A DNA stretch of 64,000 nt from an uncultured Clostridia bacterium (GCA_934167095.1 CAKPKE010000005.1:21228-85227); one strand, 5' to 3'. Numbered from the stretch's first letter, positions 35,587 to 45,125 are shown. The notes: generated by a model not told the origin, from the sequence alone. Translations and numbers: made by a program.

Positions 35587-36300
35587 TTAAGCAATTTGAA
35601 ACATCCCAAATCCAGCACTATGTTTACTTCCCATTCCCGATCTGTATAGATAATTTAAAAGTTCAATCTCTCCTTCTAGCTCAAAAATTCCTGTTGAACA
35701 TTCTATTTGTTTTTCATAAAATTTTATAATTACTTTTTTAGCTTTTACTGGATTTATTTTTAATGTATTGGCTAATTCCTCTTTCATATTCATTCTTTTT
35801 AATTGCTCTTTGACATTCATTTTTAATGTTGCTTCAAACTCTTCATTTTCAAAAGAATAATAGTAATCTTTATTTTCTTCTCTTCTTCGTACACAAAGCG
35901 GTGATTGAAATTTTATTACAATTTTATTGTCTTTAATTTCTTTTTCTGGTATAAGATCAATTTTTCTTAATGTCCACGAATTTTGATTTATTGAAAATTT
36001 CTTATTTTTTTGATGATTAAAAGCATTATATAAACTAATAGCTGTTTCATAATTAGCTATTGTCATATTCATTTCAAATGCTTTGTCTTTTACAATTATA
36101 TTGTTTTTATCAAATTGAGGATGTCTAAAAAAAACAGAAAAAGCATAAGGCTTTACAATATTATCTTTTTGGTTATAGTATTTTTCAAATTCTTTTTCAC
36201 TATATTCCGATAATGATAATTTTATAAAACTTATTATGCTTCTTCTATAATCTATTGGTATTATTGTACTTTCTAATGAAAAGTATAATTTTATTCTCAT
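35587..36300 (-). CDS. cas6: CRISPR RNA endonuclease Cas6
   Basis: Cuts pre-crRNA in the repeat. 237 aa from the ATG at 36300 (AAGGAGGC upstream); the N-terminus is MRIKLYFSLESTIIPIDYRR and the C-terminal Gly-rich loop is SGMGSKHSAGFGMF, the hallmark of Cas6. First gene of the cas operon. Confidence 0.95.
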   Translation of the reverse strand: MRIKLYFSLESTIIPIDYRRSIISFIKLSLSEYSEKEFEKYYNQKDNIVKPYAFSVFFRHPQFDKNNIIVKDKAFEMNMTIANYETAISLYNAFNHQKNKKFSINQNSWTLRKIDLIPEKEIKDNKIVIKFQSPLCVRRREENKDYYYSFENEEFEATLKMNVKEQLKRMNMKEELANTLKINPVKAKKVIIKFYEKQIECSTGIFELEGEIELLNYLYRSGMGSKHSAGFGMFQIA

Positions 36301-36325
36301 ATATTTTGCCTCCTTATATATACCA

Positions 36326-36376
36326 AAATTTGACAAATTTCACCTTTTATATATCATATTTTCCATTTTTTTACAA
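36326..36376 (-). promoter_or_regulatory. cas operon promoter with 15-bp palindrome
   Basis: Minus strand -35 TTGTAA (36371-36376), 17-bp spacer, -10 TATATA (36348-36353). Just downstream, AAATTTGACAAATTT (36326-36340) is a perfect odd palindrome between -10 and ribosome site, a likely repressor operator. Confidence 0.65.
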
Positions 36377-36400
36377 GTATTTTATTTAATATAATAATAA

Positions 36401-36431
36401 AGAGGTTATGCTTATATAAAACATAACCTCT
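36401..36431. terminator. Terminator below the helicase operon
   Basis: AGAGGTTATG (36401-36410) / CATAACCTCT (36422-36431), perfect 10-bp stem with an 11-nt loop, between the DUF2075 gene and the cas promoter. Confidence 0.8.
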
Positions 36432-36542
36432 AGTATCAAAGATTTTCTAATTTATTGTTGATTTATGAATTTCTAAAAATTCATTGTTTACTACAATTCT
36501 ATAAAAATTTATATAATTCATCCATTACAATTCTTATTTATA

Positions 36543-38495
36543 CTACACTATCTTCTCAATCATCAAATCATTATAATTTTCCTCTTCATTGTTAGAATAA
36601 ACACTACCTTTATTTTGATTTGCTCTCTTTTTCAAATATTCAGATAGATTTTTATCTGTGCAATAAACATAACACCCTTTCATTCCTCTTGTCATTAATG
36701 TTCTATATGTATTTTTTATTATTTCATCAGCAACTTCTAATGCCTTTTCTGAATTTTTTTTATACATTGATTTTATTCCCCACAATGACCTGTCTGTACT
36801 TGCTCTTTTCGTATAATCAGTAATAACTTTTTCATTTTCGTATCTCATATCATCACCTATAATTACACCTACGTAATCAAATTCTAATCCTTGTGTTGTA
36901 TGAATACATCCAGCTTGTTTTATAGTATGTTCTCCTATTGCAAATGACTCTCCACCTCTTAAATTCCAACTCATTTCGAAATTATATTGTGGTATTTTTA
37001 TATTTTTATCATTATCATTGCCTCTATTTTTATCATTAGGCCATTCCCAACAATACCCTGCTACAATTCTTGACTTGTTGTTTTCTTTATTTTTTTCTTC
37101 AATTGCTGTTCTTAATTCATTTGGATCATCAAAAACTTTAAAATCATAGTCAAATCCATCAATATCCAAATTTGCTGTATTCCTAATTTCTAAAATATTA
37201 TCAAGCCATGCAACATATCCATCAGAACCATTACATCTAAACTGGCTATCAAGCTCATATATTTCAACTCCAGCGCCAAATTCATCAGCATATTTTCTTA
37301 TTACTTTTTCACTTCCAATATCTTTTAGTGTTACTCTTTGATTTTCATCTAAGAAAAATATAGAAAACTTAGAAGCATTAATTATTTCTTTAACTTGGTT
37401 TTCTCCCAAATTAGAGCGAAAACCAGATTTCTCTGTTAATCGATGTGCCTCATCAACAATAAGGCAATCTAATACATTACTTTTTTCATCATAAAATTTT
37501 CCGGATCCTTGAAAAAGGTGATCAATATATCTTTTAGTAAAATTTCCTTTTAATTTAATAGAATACACTTCTCTTGGTGCGGAATTACTTGTAACATAAA
37601 AACATGTAAAACCTTTTTTATTTAACTCTACTAATAAATTAATTGCCAAGACAGACTTTCCAGTACCTGGACCACCTTTTACTATAATTACATTTTTGGT
37701 ATCCTCTTTTATTGTTTCATTTGCTTTTTTTAATGCATATTTGTATATAATATTTTGTGAATCAATCATATAAAATTCTTTATTTCCTTTTAGCATACTT
37801 TCCAATGTATCTTGCAACATTTTTGAAGGTTTTATTCTACCATTTTCTATTTCATATAAAACTTCTTTATCATCACCAATTTCAATATACTTTTTTATAA
37901 ATTTTCTTAATTTTAATACATCAGAATGTGCAAATAATGGTGCTTCTTTTATATATTCTTGATACTGTTCTTTTAATAATGGGTCATTTTCTGTAAAATA
38001 ATAATTATGTAGAAATGCACAAGGTCTTATATTAATTTTCTTATCTTCAACATTTGCATTATAATCTCTTATTAGATTAGCATAGGTCATTGCCTGATAG
38101 GATGGATGATTAACATCTCTTAATGCCCCACCTGTATAAGTATTAACTTTATATATGCCATCTACTTTATCAACTTCTGTGCACTCATCCCACTGTTTTA
38201 ATTCGACTATAACAGCTTCATGAGAATCTTGTTTACTATATCCTGACATCATAAAGTCAATCCTACATCCAGTAGGTGGAATATTATATTCTATAGCTAT
38301 TCCTATATTATTAGGAATTTCATTATCGTCTAATACTCCTCTCATATATTGCATTGAATTTTTCCACGAATTAAATTCTGGTGCTGAAGGTTTTCTATGT
38401 ATACATTCGATATATTTTTCTCTAATTTTATCTGCTATTATTCCTAAATTAACATCTTCAATAAAGGTTTCCTTTATCCCTTGATATACTAACAT
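36543..38495 (-). CDS. PD-(D/E)XK-like nuclease fused to DUF2075 SF1 helicase
   Basis: 650 aa from the ATG at 38495. The N-terminal part shows a nuclease-like pattern: CRIDFMMSG (Asp80), then AVIVELKQW (Glu98-x-Lys100) and SYQAMTY. The C-terminal DUF2075 helicase has Walker A GGPGTGKS at 274-281, DEAH at 348-351, FFLDENQR, and IHTTQGLEFDYVGVII. It probably acts on DNA or RNA ends in the cytoplasm. GGGGGT precedes the start. Last gene of a four-gene operon with MazG-like, PLD-helicase and Nudix proteins beside CRISPR-Cas, suggesting phage defence. Confidence 0.82.
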   Translation of the reverse strand: MLVYQGIKETFIEDVNLGIIADKIREKYIECIHRKPSAPEFNSWKNSMQYMRGVLDDNEIPNNIGIAIEYNIPPTGCRIDFMMSGYSKQDSHEAVIVELKQWDECTEVDKVDGIYKVNTYTGGALRDVNHPSYQAMTYANLIRDYNANVEDKKINIRPCAFLHNYYFTENDPLLKEQYQEYIKEAPLFAHSDVLKLRKFIKKYIEIGDDKEVLYEIENGRIKPSKMLQDTLESMLKGNKEFYMIDSQNIIYKYALKKANETIKEDTKNVIIVKGGPGTGKSVLAINLLVELNKKGFTCFYVTSNSAPREVYSIKLKGNFTKRYIDHLFQGSGKFYDEKSNVLDCLIVDEAHRLTEKSGFRSNLGENQVKEIINASKFSIFFLDENQRVTLKDIGSEKVIRKYADEFGAGVEIYELDSQFRCNGSDGYVAWLDNILEIRNTANLDIDGFDYDFKVFDDPNELRTAIEEKNKENNKSRIVAGYCWEWPNDKNRGNDNDKNIKIPQYNFEMSWNLRGGESFAIGEHTIKQAGCIHTTQGLEFDYVGVIIGDDMRYENEKVITDYTKRASTDRSLWGIKSMYKKNSEKALEVADEIIKNTYRTLMTRGMKGCYVYCTDKNLSEYLKKRANQNKGSVYSNNEEENYNDLMIEKIV

Positions 38496-38525
38496 AATAA
38501 TTACCCCCATTAATTATTATTAAAA

Positions 38526-38915
38526 CTATTTCATATAATCTTCTATTTTTTCTATTATTCCTTTGTCAGCAGGTAACCAATCGACACTATATAATTCATC
38601 CTTTGAAAGCCATTTTGAAGCTTCATGTTCTTTTAAGACTAAATCACCTTCTAATATATTACATATAAAACAATCCATTGAAAGATGAAAATTAGGATAA
38701 TCATATTCAATTGTATCAATTTTTTTATTAACATTAATTGTAGTATCTAATTCTTCCTTTATTTCTCGAATTAAAGCTTGTTCTGGTGTTTCTCCTTCTT
38801 CTATTTTTCCTCCAGGAAATTCCCATCCATCTTTAAATTCTCCATATCCTCTTTGAGTAGCAAAAATTTTGTTATTATCAACTATAATAGCTGCAACCAC
38901 TTTTATATTCTTCAT
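38526..38915 (-). CDS. Nudix hydrolase (MutT-like)
   Basis: 129 aa. Nudix box GGKIEEGETPEQALIREIKEEL is complete (Gly-x5-Glu ... REIKEEL), within EFPGGKIEEGE as in 8-oxo-dGTP diphosphatases. Start ATG at 38915 after GGAGG. It sits between the two helicase genes, so it may act on modified or alarm nucleotides in the same system instead of housekeeping. Confidence 0.85.
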   Translation of the reverse strand: MKNIKVVAAIIVDNNKIFATQRGYGEFKDGWEFPGGKIEEGETPEQALIREIKEELDTTINVNKKIDTIEYDYPNFHLSMDCFICNILEGDLVLKEHEASKWLSKDELYSVDWLPADKGIIEKIEDYMK

Positions 38916-38926
38916 TTTTACCTCCA

Positions 38927-41854
38927 TTAGCAATTTATTATATATTCATATATATCTTCTCTTACAGGAGTTTCTAAAATCCATTCTATTTCAACTGCTG
39001 TTTTATTAGTGTTTGGCATAACGAATTCTTTAACATTACCTGTAGCATTCATTCTTCCTAAATAATAGAACTCTTTCGAAATTTTATCCTCTTTATTTTT
39101 TCTTACAAAAAGTTCTACTTTTATTCCTCTCTCTTTTGCATTAATAAAGTTCTGTACATCTTCTGACAAAATAGTTCTTCCACTTTTTGAAATAGCAATT
39201 AATTTATTATTACTTACAAAGTGATCCTCATATTTGATAGTATCATTTATCTCTTCATTTTTATCGTAATTAATAAATACCGGAAATGTTTTTGTATCTT
39301 TATCATATTTATATCCTCCAATATTTAAAGGAACTTCATTATTCTTCCAGTTTAATAATCTGCATACATCTTCATATGTATATTTTTGATATATTACTAA
39401 TTGTGTATCTTGATACTTATTACTGTAATACAATTTATATCTATTAATTCCAAATTCTACCAATTCACTCAGTATATTTCTAAAATAAGTATTTTGTAAT
39501 ATTCCTTTAAATTCATTTGAAACAGAATAATCATTTTCTTTTTCTTCTATAAAAACACATTCTTTGTATGTATTTTTACTAGATCCCGACGCAAAATTAT
39601 TCGTTAATACATTTATAATACTTTTTCTTTCATAATCATTAAGTCCCAAATTGTATTTTTCTTTTAAATTCTTTTTTAATTTATTAAATAATTTATCATT
39701 TCCATTTAATATAATTCTTAAAAGTTCAAGTTCATGAATTCTTTTTCCATTTGCTAATTTTTTAGATATAAACTCAATTATTTTTTCTTCATTATCTGAT
39801 AATCGTATTTTATATTCTTTTTCATATTTAACTAAAAATTTGTAATATGATCCCAAATTTTTATTATCAAATATTCTTAATACATCCATTTCGCCATACT
39901 TATCAAAATCTAATAAAGAGGGTATATGTCCCAGTTTATTTTTTAAATTAAAATAGTTTTCTTTTATTAATTTTATATCTGTAAAATCAGCAGTATCTAT
40001 TGCTTCAAAGATTCTTTTCCTTGCTATCTCATCAAAATGAATTGTAGATGCACCTGGTATCATCCTTTCTCCCTCTAGAACAAATCTACGAATATTATCT
40101 TTGTTATAACTCCTATCTCCAGATAAAGCAATTGGAATCATAAAATTGTTTTTATAATTTCCTATAAAATCTAGTATTACAACATATTCCTTGTCTGTTG
40201 CTTTTCTTAATCCTCTGCCTAATTGTTGAACAAATATTATTGGAGATTCCGTCGGTCTTAGCATAATCACTTGATTTATTTCAGGAATATCTACACCTTC
40301 ATTAAAAATATCTACTGTAAAAATATAATCAATTTTCTCATCAACCTTTTTGGATGTTAGCCTATTAATTGCCTCTTCTCTTTTTTCTTGTGAATCTTCG
40401 CCTGTTAGTGCAATTGAAAGATATCCTTTTTCATTAAATTTTTCACTTAATACCTTTGCTTCTTTTTTTGAACTACAAAATACTAATCCATTTGTCGTCG
40501 TTCCTGAATGTCCAAAAAATTTAATTTGCTTTATAATATAATTTACTCTTTCATCACATGTGAGTTTAGCAAAATTTCTTAAATTTGTATTATCATCTAT
40601 TATTTCATCTTCAAAAACTATATCTGTTATTCCAAAATAATGAAATGGACATAAGAAATCTTCTTTCAAAGCTTGTTCTAATCTTATTTCATAGGCTATA
40701 TTATGATTAAATTCCTGATAAACATCATATCCATCTGTTCTTTCAGGTGAAGCCGTCATTCCAAGCAAAAGTTTAGGTTTAAAATATTGTATAATTTTTT
40801 GATAACTGTTTGCTCCTATTCTATGAGCTTCATCAATAACGATAATATCAAATTCATCCTCTTTAAATTTCATAAGATTTTCTTCTTTACTCATCATCTG
40901 CATAGTTGAGAACAAATAATCTTTCTCAAACTCTTTAGAATTTCCAGATAATAATCCAAATGTTTTCGTATTACCAAAAATTTTTTTATAACTTTCCATT
41001 GCTTGTTTAGCAATTTGTTCTCTATGAACAAGAAATAATGCTTTTCTTGGATTTCTTTCCTTTAATGCAAAAGCTGAAGCATATGTTTTTCCAGTTCCAG
41101 TTGCTGATATTAATAATGCTCTTTTCTCTTTTGCTTTAATCAACTTATTTAAATTCTTTATAAATTCCTTTTGCATCTCATTTGGTTTCAACGTAGATTC
41201 TTCTAAATAATCTACGTTCTTTAAACTAATTATTTTTCTTTGCTCTTTTATTATTTTGTAATTTAATTCATACGCTTTAATAAAGTCTTCAAAATTCAGA
41301 CTATATTTTGAATTCCATAAACTTTCAAATTCACTTAATATTTCTTTTGCATATTCTCCATATTCTGTAGATACTATTTTTGTATTCCACTCTCTATTTA
41401 CTGATAATGCTTTTTGCGTCATATTTGAGCTTCCTGTAATAATTCTATATATATCTTTATCTTTAAATATATATCCTTTAGTATGAAATCCTTCTCCAGA
41501 ATCTTTTGTCATATACATTTTTAATTCAACATTACTTAATTCAGCTAATTTTCTTAAAGCTTTAGGATCACTAAATTCTAAATAATCTGTTGTTAATATT
41601 CTTCCTTTTATTCCTCTTTCTTCCAATGTCTTTAATGTTTGTAATAAAGGTGCTATTCCTCCATCAGTTATAAAGGCAACACTAATATCAAACTTATCAC
41701 ATTTTAATAGCTCATCTTCTATACTAGATATTACTTTTCTTCCTTCTTTATAATCATTGGAAATAAACTGCGGCTTAAAAGCGATATTTGATTGATTATT
41801 ATAATCTATGAATGCTGTTTCAATCCCTTTATATATTAATTCTTTTTCATTCAT
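38927..41854 (-). CDS. PLD-nuclease / DEAD-box helicase / DUF3427 protein
   Basis: 975 aa from the ATG at 41854 (GGGAGT upstream). Order: PLD-like domain (about 35-190) with His124-x-Lys126 (FHTKGYI) and GSSN at 141-144; SF2 helicase with ATGTGKT at 251-257, DEAH at 341-344, TASPERTDG, and QLGRGLRKATDKEY; and a C-terminal region matching DUF3427 (FPVFINYDKN...FYYLGRM). PLD plus helicase plus DUF3427 is a recurrent fusion near mobile and defence genes. Ends 12 bp before the Nudix start. Confidence 0.85.
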   Translation of the reverse strand: MNEKELIYKGIETAFIDYNNQSNIAFKPQFISNDYKEGRKVISSIEDELLKCDKFDISVAFITDGGIAPLLQTLKTLEERGIKGRILTTDYLEFSDPKALRKLAELSNVELKMYMTKDSGEGFHTKGYIFKDKDIYRIITGSSNMTQKALSVNREWNTKIVSTEYGEYAKEILSEFESLWNSKYSLNFEDFIKAYELNYKIIKEQRKIISLKNVDYLEESTLKPNEMQKEFIKNLNKLIKAKEKRALLISATGTGKTYASAFALKERNPRKALFLVHREQIAKQAMESYKKIFGNTKTFGLLSGNSKEFEKDYLFSTMQMMSKEENLMKFKEDEFDIIVIDEAHRIGANSYQKIIQYFKPKLLLGMTASPERTDGYDVYQEFNHNIAYEIRLEQALKEDFLCPFHYFGITDIVFEDEIIDDNTNLRNFAKLTCDERVNYIIKQIKFFGHSGTTTNGLVFCSSKKEAKVLSEKFNEKGYLSIALTGEDSQEKREEAINRLTSKKVDEKIDYIFTVDIFNEGVDIPEINQVIMLRPTESPIIFVQQLGRGLRKATDKEYVVILDFIGNYKNNFMIPIALSGDRSYNKDNIRRFVLEGERMIPGASTIHFDEIARKRIFEAIDTADFTDIKLIKENYFNLKNKLGHIPSLLDFDKYGEMDVLRIFDNKNLGSYYKFLVKYEKEYKIRLSDNEEKIIEFISKKLANGKRIHELELLRIILNGNDKLFNKLKKNLKEKYNLGLNDYERKSIINVLTNNFASGSSKNTYKECVFIEEKENDYSVSNEFKGILQNTYFRNILSELVEFGINRYKLYYSNKYQDTQLVIYQKYTYEDVCRLLNWKNNEVPLNIGGYKYDKDTKTFPVFINYDKNEEINDTIKYEDHFVSNNKLIAISKSGRTILSEDVQNFINAKERGIKVELFVRKNKEDKISKEFYYLGRMNATGNVKEFVMPNTNKTAVEIEWILETPVREDIYEYIINC

Positions 41855-41878
41855 AATAATTACTCCCATTAATTACTA

Positions 41879-42193
41879 CTATAATTTAGTATATTTTGTA
41901 CTTACTCCTCTAGCTTTATCAATTGGATATTTTTTTCTAGTTTTATCTAGCTTTTTTAATACTATTTCTTTAGGATCTACTCCTAATTTCATTGCCATTT
42001 GTATGCAATAAGTAAATACATCTGCTAATTCCTCACATACCTCATTCATATCATAATTATTATTCCATTGAAAACATTCTAATAATTCTCCTGCTTCAAT
42101 AGATATTGATTTTGCTAAATTTTCTGGTGAATGGAATTGATCCCAATCTCTTTCCTCATTGAATTGTTTTATCTCATTCATTAAATCTTCCAT
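41879..42193 (-). CDS. MazG-like NTP pyrophosphohydrolase
   Basis: 104-aa all-alpha NTP pyrophosphatase. Metal motif EAGELLEC ... EELADVFTYC (ExxE12-28ExxD pattern). C-terminal LDKTRKKYPIDKARG is typical of the RS21-C6/dCTPase-like group. GAGGT before the ATG. First gene of the four-gene operon; the nucleotide substrate is unknown. Could alter nucleotide pools on infection (inference). Confidence 0.87.
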   Translation of the reverse strand: MEDLMNEIKQFNEERDWDQFHSPENLAKSISIEAGELLECFQWNNNYDMNEVCEELADVFTYCIQMAMKLGVDPKEIVLKKLDKTRKKYPIDKARGVSTKYTKL

Positions 42194-42681
42194 AAAAAAT
42201 ACCTCATTTTATATATAAATCTGTTATATTTTATATCATAAATTGTCGTTTTTTACAATATTTTGTAAATTTATAGATTAAATTATCGGTATTATTAAAT
42301 TCTCTCTAAATTTTCTTGAAATATTTTTTGTACATTCGTAATCATAATGACTTATTTTTTAACGTTTATAATATTTCAAAATTTTAGTTTTAAAAGTTAA
42401 TTCCAAATTTCTTTAAAAATCAACATAAAAAGGCGTTTTAGTGGTTATAACAACCTTTTGTTAAAAATTCAAAACTCATTAGAAACATTTCTGCGTCTAG
42501 TGATTAAATTTTGGCTACGTTAGTGAAGTTCTAACTTGCGACCTTCAGGTTTGTATCCCCTTTATTATGTTGTTTATTTTACCTCAAAGGATACATCTAT
42601 AAAGATTTAAAGTATCAAAATTATTTTACTTATATTAAGTATAAATATAGACTTCATTTAGTTATTATGAAAATTTGATAT
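42194..42681. other. Non-coding stretch upstream of the helicase operon
   Basis: Holds the operon promoter (42230-42258) and an AAAAGG/CCTTTT imperfect inverted repeat near 42430-42457. A segment near 42525-42555 (TTCTAACTTGCGACCTTCAG) is vaguely like a tRNA end but does not fold. No coding frame seen. Confidence 0.5.
42230..42258 (-). promoter_or_regulatory. Promoter of the MazG-helicase-Nudix-helicase operon
   Basis: Minus strand -35 TTGTAA (42253-42258), 17-bp spacer, -10 TATAAA (42230-42235). Same -35 and spacing as the cas operon promoter. Confidence 0.7.
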
Positions 42682-43395
42682 GTAAAGTTAAAAGAATTAA
42701 ATGTAAAAATATTTGAAAATTTTTATTACTTTTTAAGACGTGGTTATGTATCTAATAGAGTCAAGACTCTTAGTCTTAATACTATTCAAAGTTATTATTG
42801 TATTATAAATAATATGTTAGTATATGCTGTTAAATGTGAATATATTAAGAATAATCCTAATAGTAAGATTGATAAACCTAAAAGAGCTAAAACCAATATA
42901 CAATTTTATACTCCTGATGAAGTAGAAAAACTTATTACTGCACTAGCTCAAGAGCCTATAAAATATCAAGCAATTATAATGTTAGCATTAGATTTAGGAT
43001 GTAGACGAGGTGAATTAACTGGACTTACTTGGAAAGATATTGATTTTGAAACCCGTAGAGTTGAAATTAATAAAACTACTCAATATGCTTATGGCAAAAT
43101 TTTTGAAAAAGGTACTAAAACTGAACATAGTGAAAGAGTAAATTATATTTCCGATACTACTGTACAGATTCTAAAAAAATATCAAAACCAACACTTAAAA
43201 CAAAAGCTTTTACTTGGTTCTAAATGGCACGGTAGTAAAAAATTTTTTACTATCGAGTATGGTACTGATATGAATTCTGATACGTCTACTAAGATTTTAG
43301 ATCAAGTTATAAAAAAACATAATTTAAAAAGAATTCCTTTTCATAGATTACGACATACTAATGTTATAGAGGAATTTCTTACTGTCAAGACTAAT
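42682..43395 (+). pseudogene. Tyrosine recombinase (phage integrase) remnant
   Basis: Open frame from about 42682 without a proper start. A core-binding-domain tail (FLRRGYVSNRVKTLSLNTIQ, ending NNMLVYAVKCEYIKNNP) leads into a catalytic domain with Arg (LGCRRGELTGLTWKDID) and HRLRHTN. The sequence then departs from the family (IEEFLTVKTNNNHP), so the final His and the catalytic Tyr are missing. Longest ATG frame is 42814-43410. The 3' break coincides with the start of IS200-type end hairpins, suggesting that insertion cut it. Confidence 0.8.
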
Positions 43396-44075
43396 AATAA
43401 CCACCCATAAAACGGGTGGTTTTAACATGCCCTATAAGGGCATATAACATTGCAGCACCTTAAAGTGTTGGTTTTTCACTCCGTTCAAGCCTTAACGCAT
43501 TTACTACTGTAGCAACCCCTTAAAAGGGTTATAGCTTTCCCTCTTTGTTAATTTATCTTCTAGTACATCTTCCTTTTCTTGGTCTCTTATATATTTTCTA
43601 ATTGTTGCTTCATTTAATCCGACTGTACTGACATAATATCCTGTTGCCAAAAAGTTACAAATTCCGTATTTGTATCTTAAATTTGCATGGTCTTTGAATA
43701 TCATCATTGAGCTTTTTCCTTTCAAATATCCCATAAAACTTGATATATTCATTTTCGGTGGTATTGATAATAGTAAATGCACATGATATGACATCAAATG
43801 TCCCTCTACTATTTCAACTCCTTTCCATCTGCACAAATCCTGAATATATCCCCTTATATCTGTTCTCAATTTATTATATATTACTTTTCTTCTATATTTT
43901 GGTATAAATATTATATGATATTTGCAATTCCACTTTGTATGTGATAAAGTATTGCTCATAGATATCACTCCTTTCTGATATTTGGTTGGCTTGAACACCT
44001 AACATTATATCATGGTTTGATATCTTTTTCTGTAAGTCTTTAAAAAAACACCAGCATAGCTGGCGTTTTTTTGTT
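43383..44075 (-). mobile_element. IS200-type insertion sequence
   Basis: A Y1 transposase gene flanked by hairpins but no inverted repeats, as in IS200. On one side: AACCACCC/GGGTGGTT (about 43397-43421) and ATGCCC/GGGCAT (about 43425-43444). On the other: ATATCA/TGATAT (about 44007-44024) and ACACCAGC/GCTGGCGT with T run (about 44047-44073). Exact ends are inferred, not seen. Confidence 0.7.
43504..43959 (-). CDS. tnpA: IS200-family transposase TnpA (Y1 HUH)
   Basis: Single-strand transposase, 151 aa from the ATG at 43959 (AAAGGAG upstream). HUH motif His59-Val-His61 (SYHVHLLLSIPP), C-terminal YYVSTVGLNEATIRKYI with catalytic Tyr123, and N-terminal HTKWNCKYHIIFIPKYR. Full length, apparently intact. 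Confidence 0.94.
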   Translation of the reverse strand: MSNTLSHTKWNCKYHIIFIPKYRRKVIYNKLRTDIRGYIQDLCRWKGVEIVEGHLMSYHVHLLLSIPPKMNISSFMGYLKGKSSMMIFKDHANLRYKYGICNFLATGYYVSTVGLNEATIRKYIRDQEKEDVLEDKLTKRESYNPFKGLLQ

Positions 44076-44109
44076 TTGCTTTGTGGCTCAACACGCTAAA
44101 GCGAATTAA

Positions 44110-44143
44110 AATAGACGAGATTTTATAATTAATCCCGCCTATT
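44110..44143 (-). terminator. Terminator of the MBL operon
   Basis: AATAGACGAGATT (44110-44122) / AATCCCGCCTATT (44131-44143). In the minus-strand RNA the two mismatches become G-U pairs and the stem leads into TTTTAATT. Confidence 0.65.
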
Positions 44144-44144
44144 T

Positions 44145-45125
44145 TTATTTTGCATTGCATAATGCATTTTTTATAAATTCTGGATTTGCAATTATTTTTC
44201 CTTTGCTATCAAATGTAAGAATAATTATACCATAGTCTTCCGTATTTTTTTCAGGGTTTGTATCCCCTGTTAAATACAATTTATCAAACAAATCCTTATA
44301 AACTTCTAAAACTTCTCGTGAAGTTGTATTATTCATTGTTCTAGTTGTACATACACTAATTCCAAGTTCTTTTTCCGACATTTCCCAATTAAATATCTCA
44401 TCTGAAGTTTTTGAAGCATGGTGTGGTATTTTAAAACAATTAATTCTATCAGGAATTTCCGTTGCATCAATATATCTTAACGAACCATTTTCACAATCTC
44501 CAGCAAAAACTAATTCTGTTAAGCCAATTTCTATTATCACAAATAAGCTATACAAATTTTTTTCTTTATTTTGCATTGTATTTATTCTTTTATTAAGTAT
44601 TTGCGCATCTGTTGGCAATAATGACAGTATTTTAAATGGGATTTGTCTACCTCTACAGAAAAAAGTATGTTCTAATCTTGGTTCTCTGTAATTTCTATTA
44701 AAAAATAATTTATTAATATTATTTTGATTAACGCTTCTAAATGCCTCAGAAAAAAATGTTTTAATTTCGATTATTTCTCTTGAATCTCCTTCAACTCCCA
44801 ATTCTAAAAAGTCAGGCGTTAATATTATAGTACTTTCACCAACAAAAGATTGCATAATTTCTTTCATGTTTTTTATATGATCAAAATCAGGATGACTTAT
44901 ACATAGAAAATTTAATTTTTTTCCATTTTCGCAAAAGCCATTATCCTCTAATATTTTTTTAGCTACATTAATGTTCAACTTATATGAGTCTATGATTCCT
45001 GCCCATACAATTTCATTATAATCTTTCAAAAATATTAATATTGACTCCCCTTGTGACTTGTATCCTATTACCTGTACTTCTATATGTACATCATCATTTC
45101 TTATATAGTCTGTCAATCCATCCAT
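44145..45125 (-). CDS. Metallo-beta-lactamase-fold hydrolase
   Basis: 326 aa. Metal-binding SHPDFDH at 77-83 (His78, Asp80, Asp82, His83), a later FAGDCENG and KIPHHASKTSD match the ComEC/Rec2-type MBL branch, here soluble without ComEC membrane helices. Substrate unknown. Its ATG overlaps the stop of the 59-aa gene (TAATG), so it is translationally coupled as the last gene of a three-gene operon in the defence island. Confidence 0.8.
   Translation of the reverse strand: MDGLTDYIRNDDVHIEVQVIGYKSQGESILIFLKDYNEIVWAGIIDSYKLNINVAKKILEDNGFCENGKKLNFLCISHPDFDHIKNMKEIMQSFVGESTIILTPDFLELGVEGDSREIIEIKTFFSEAFRSVNQNNINKLFFNRNYREPRLEHTFFCRGRQIPFKILSLLPTDAQILNKRINTMQNKEKNLYSLFVIIEIGLTELVFAGDCENGSLRYIDATEIPDRINCFKIPHHASKTSDEIFNWEMSEKELGISVCTTRTMNNTTSREVLEVYKDLFDKLYLTGDTNPEKNTEDYGIIILTFDSKGKIIANPEFIKNALCNAK

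Noticed and set aside
42520..42560. Possible tRNA 3' end as attachment site beside the integrase remnant
   Set aside because: TTCTAACTTGCGACCTTCAG looks like a reversed T-arm region, but the stem arms do not pair and no acceptor stem is found.
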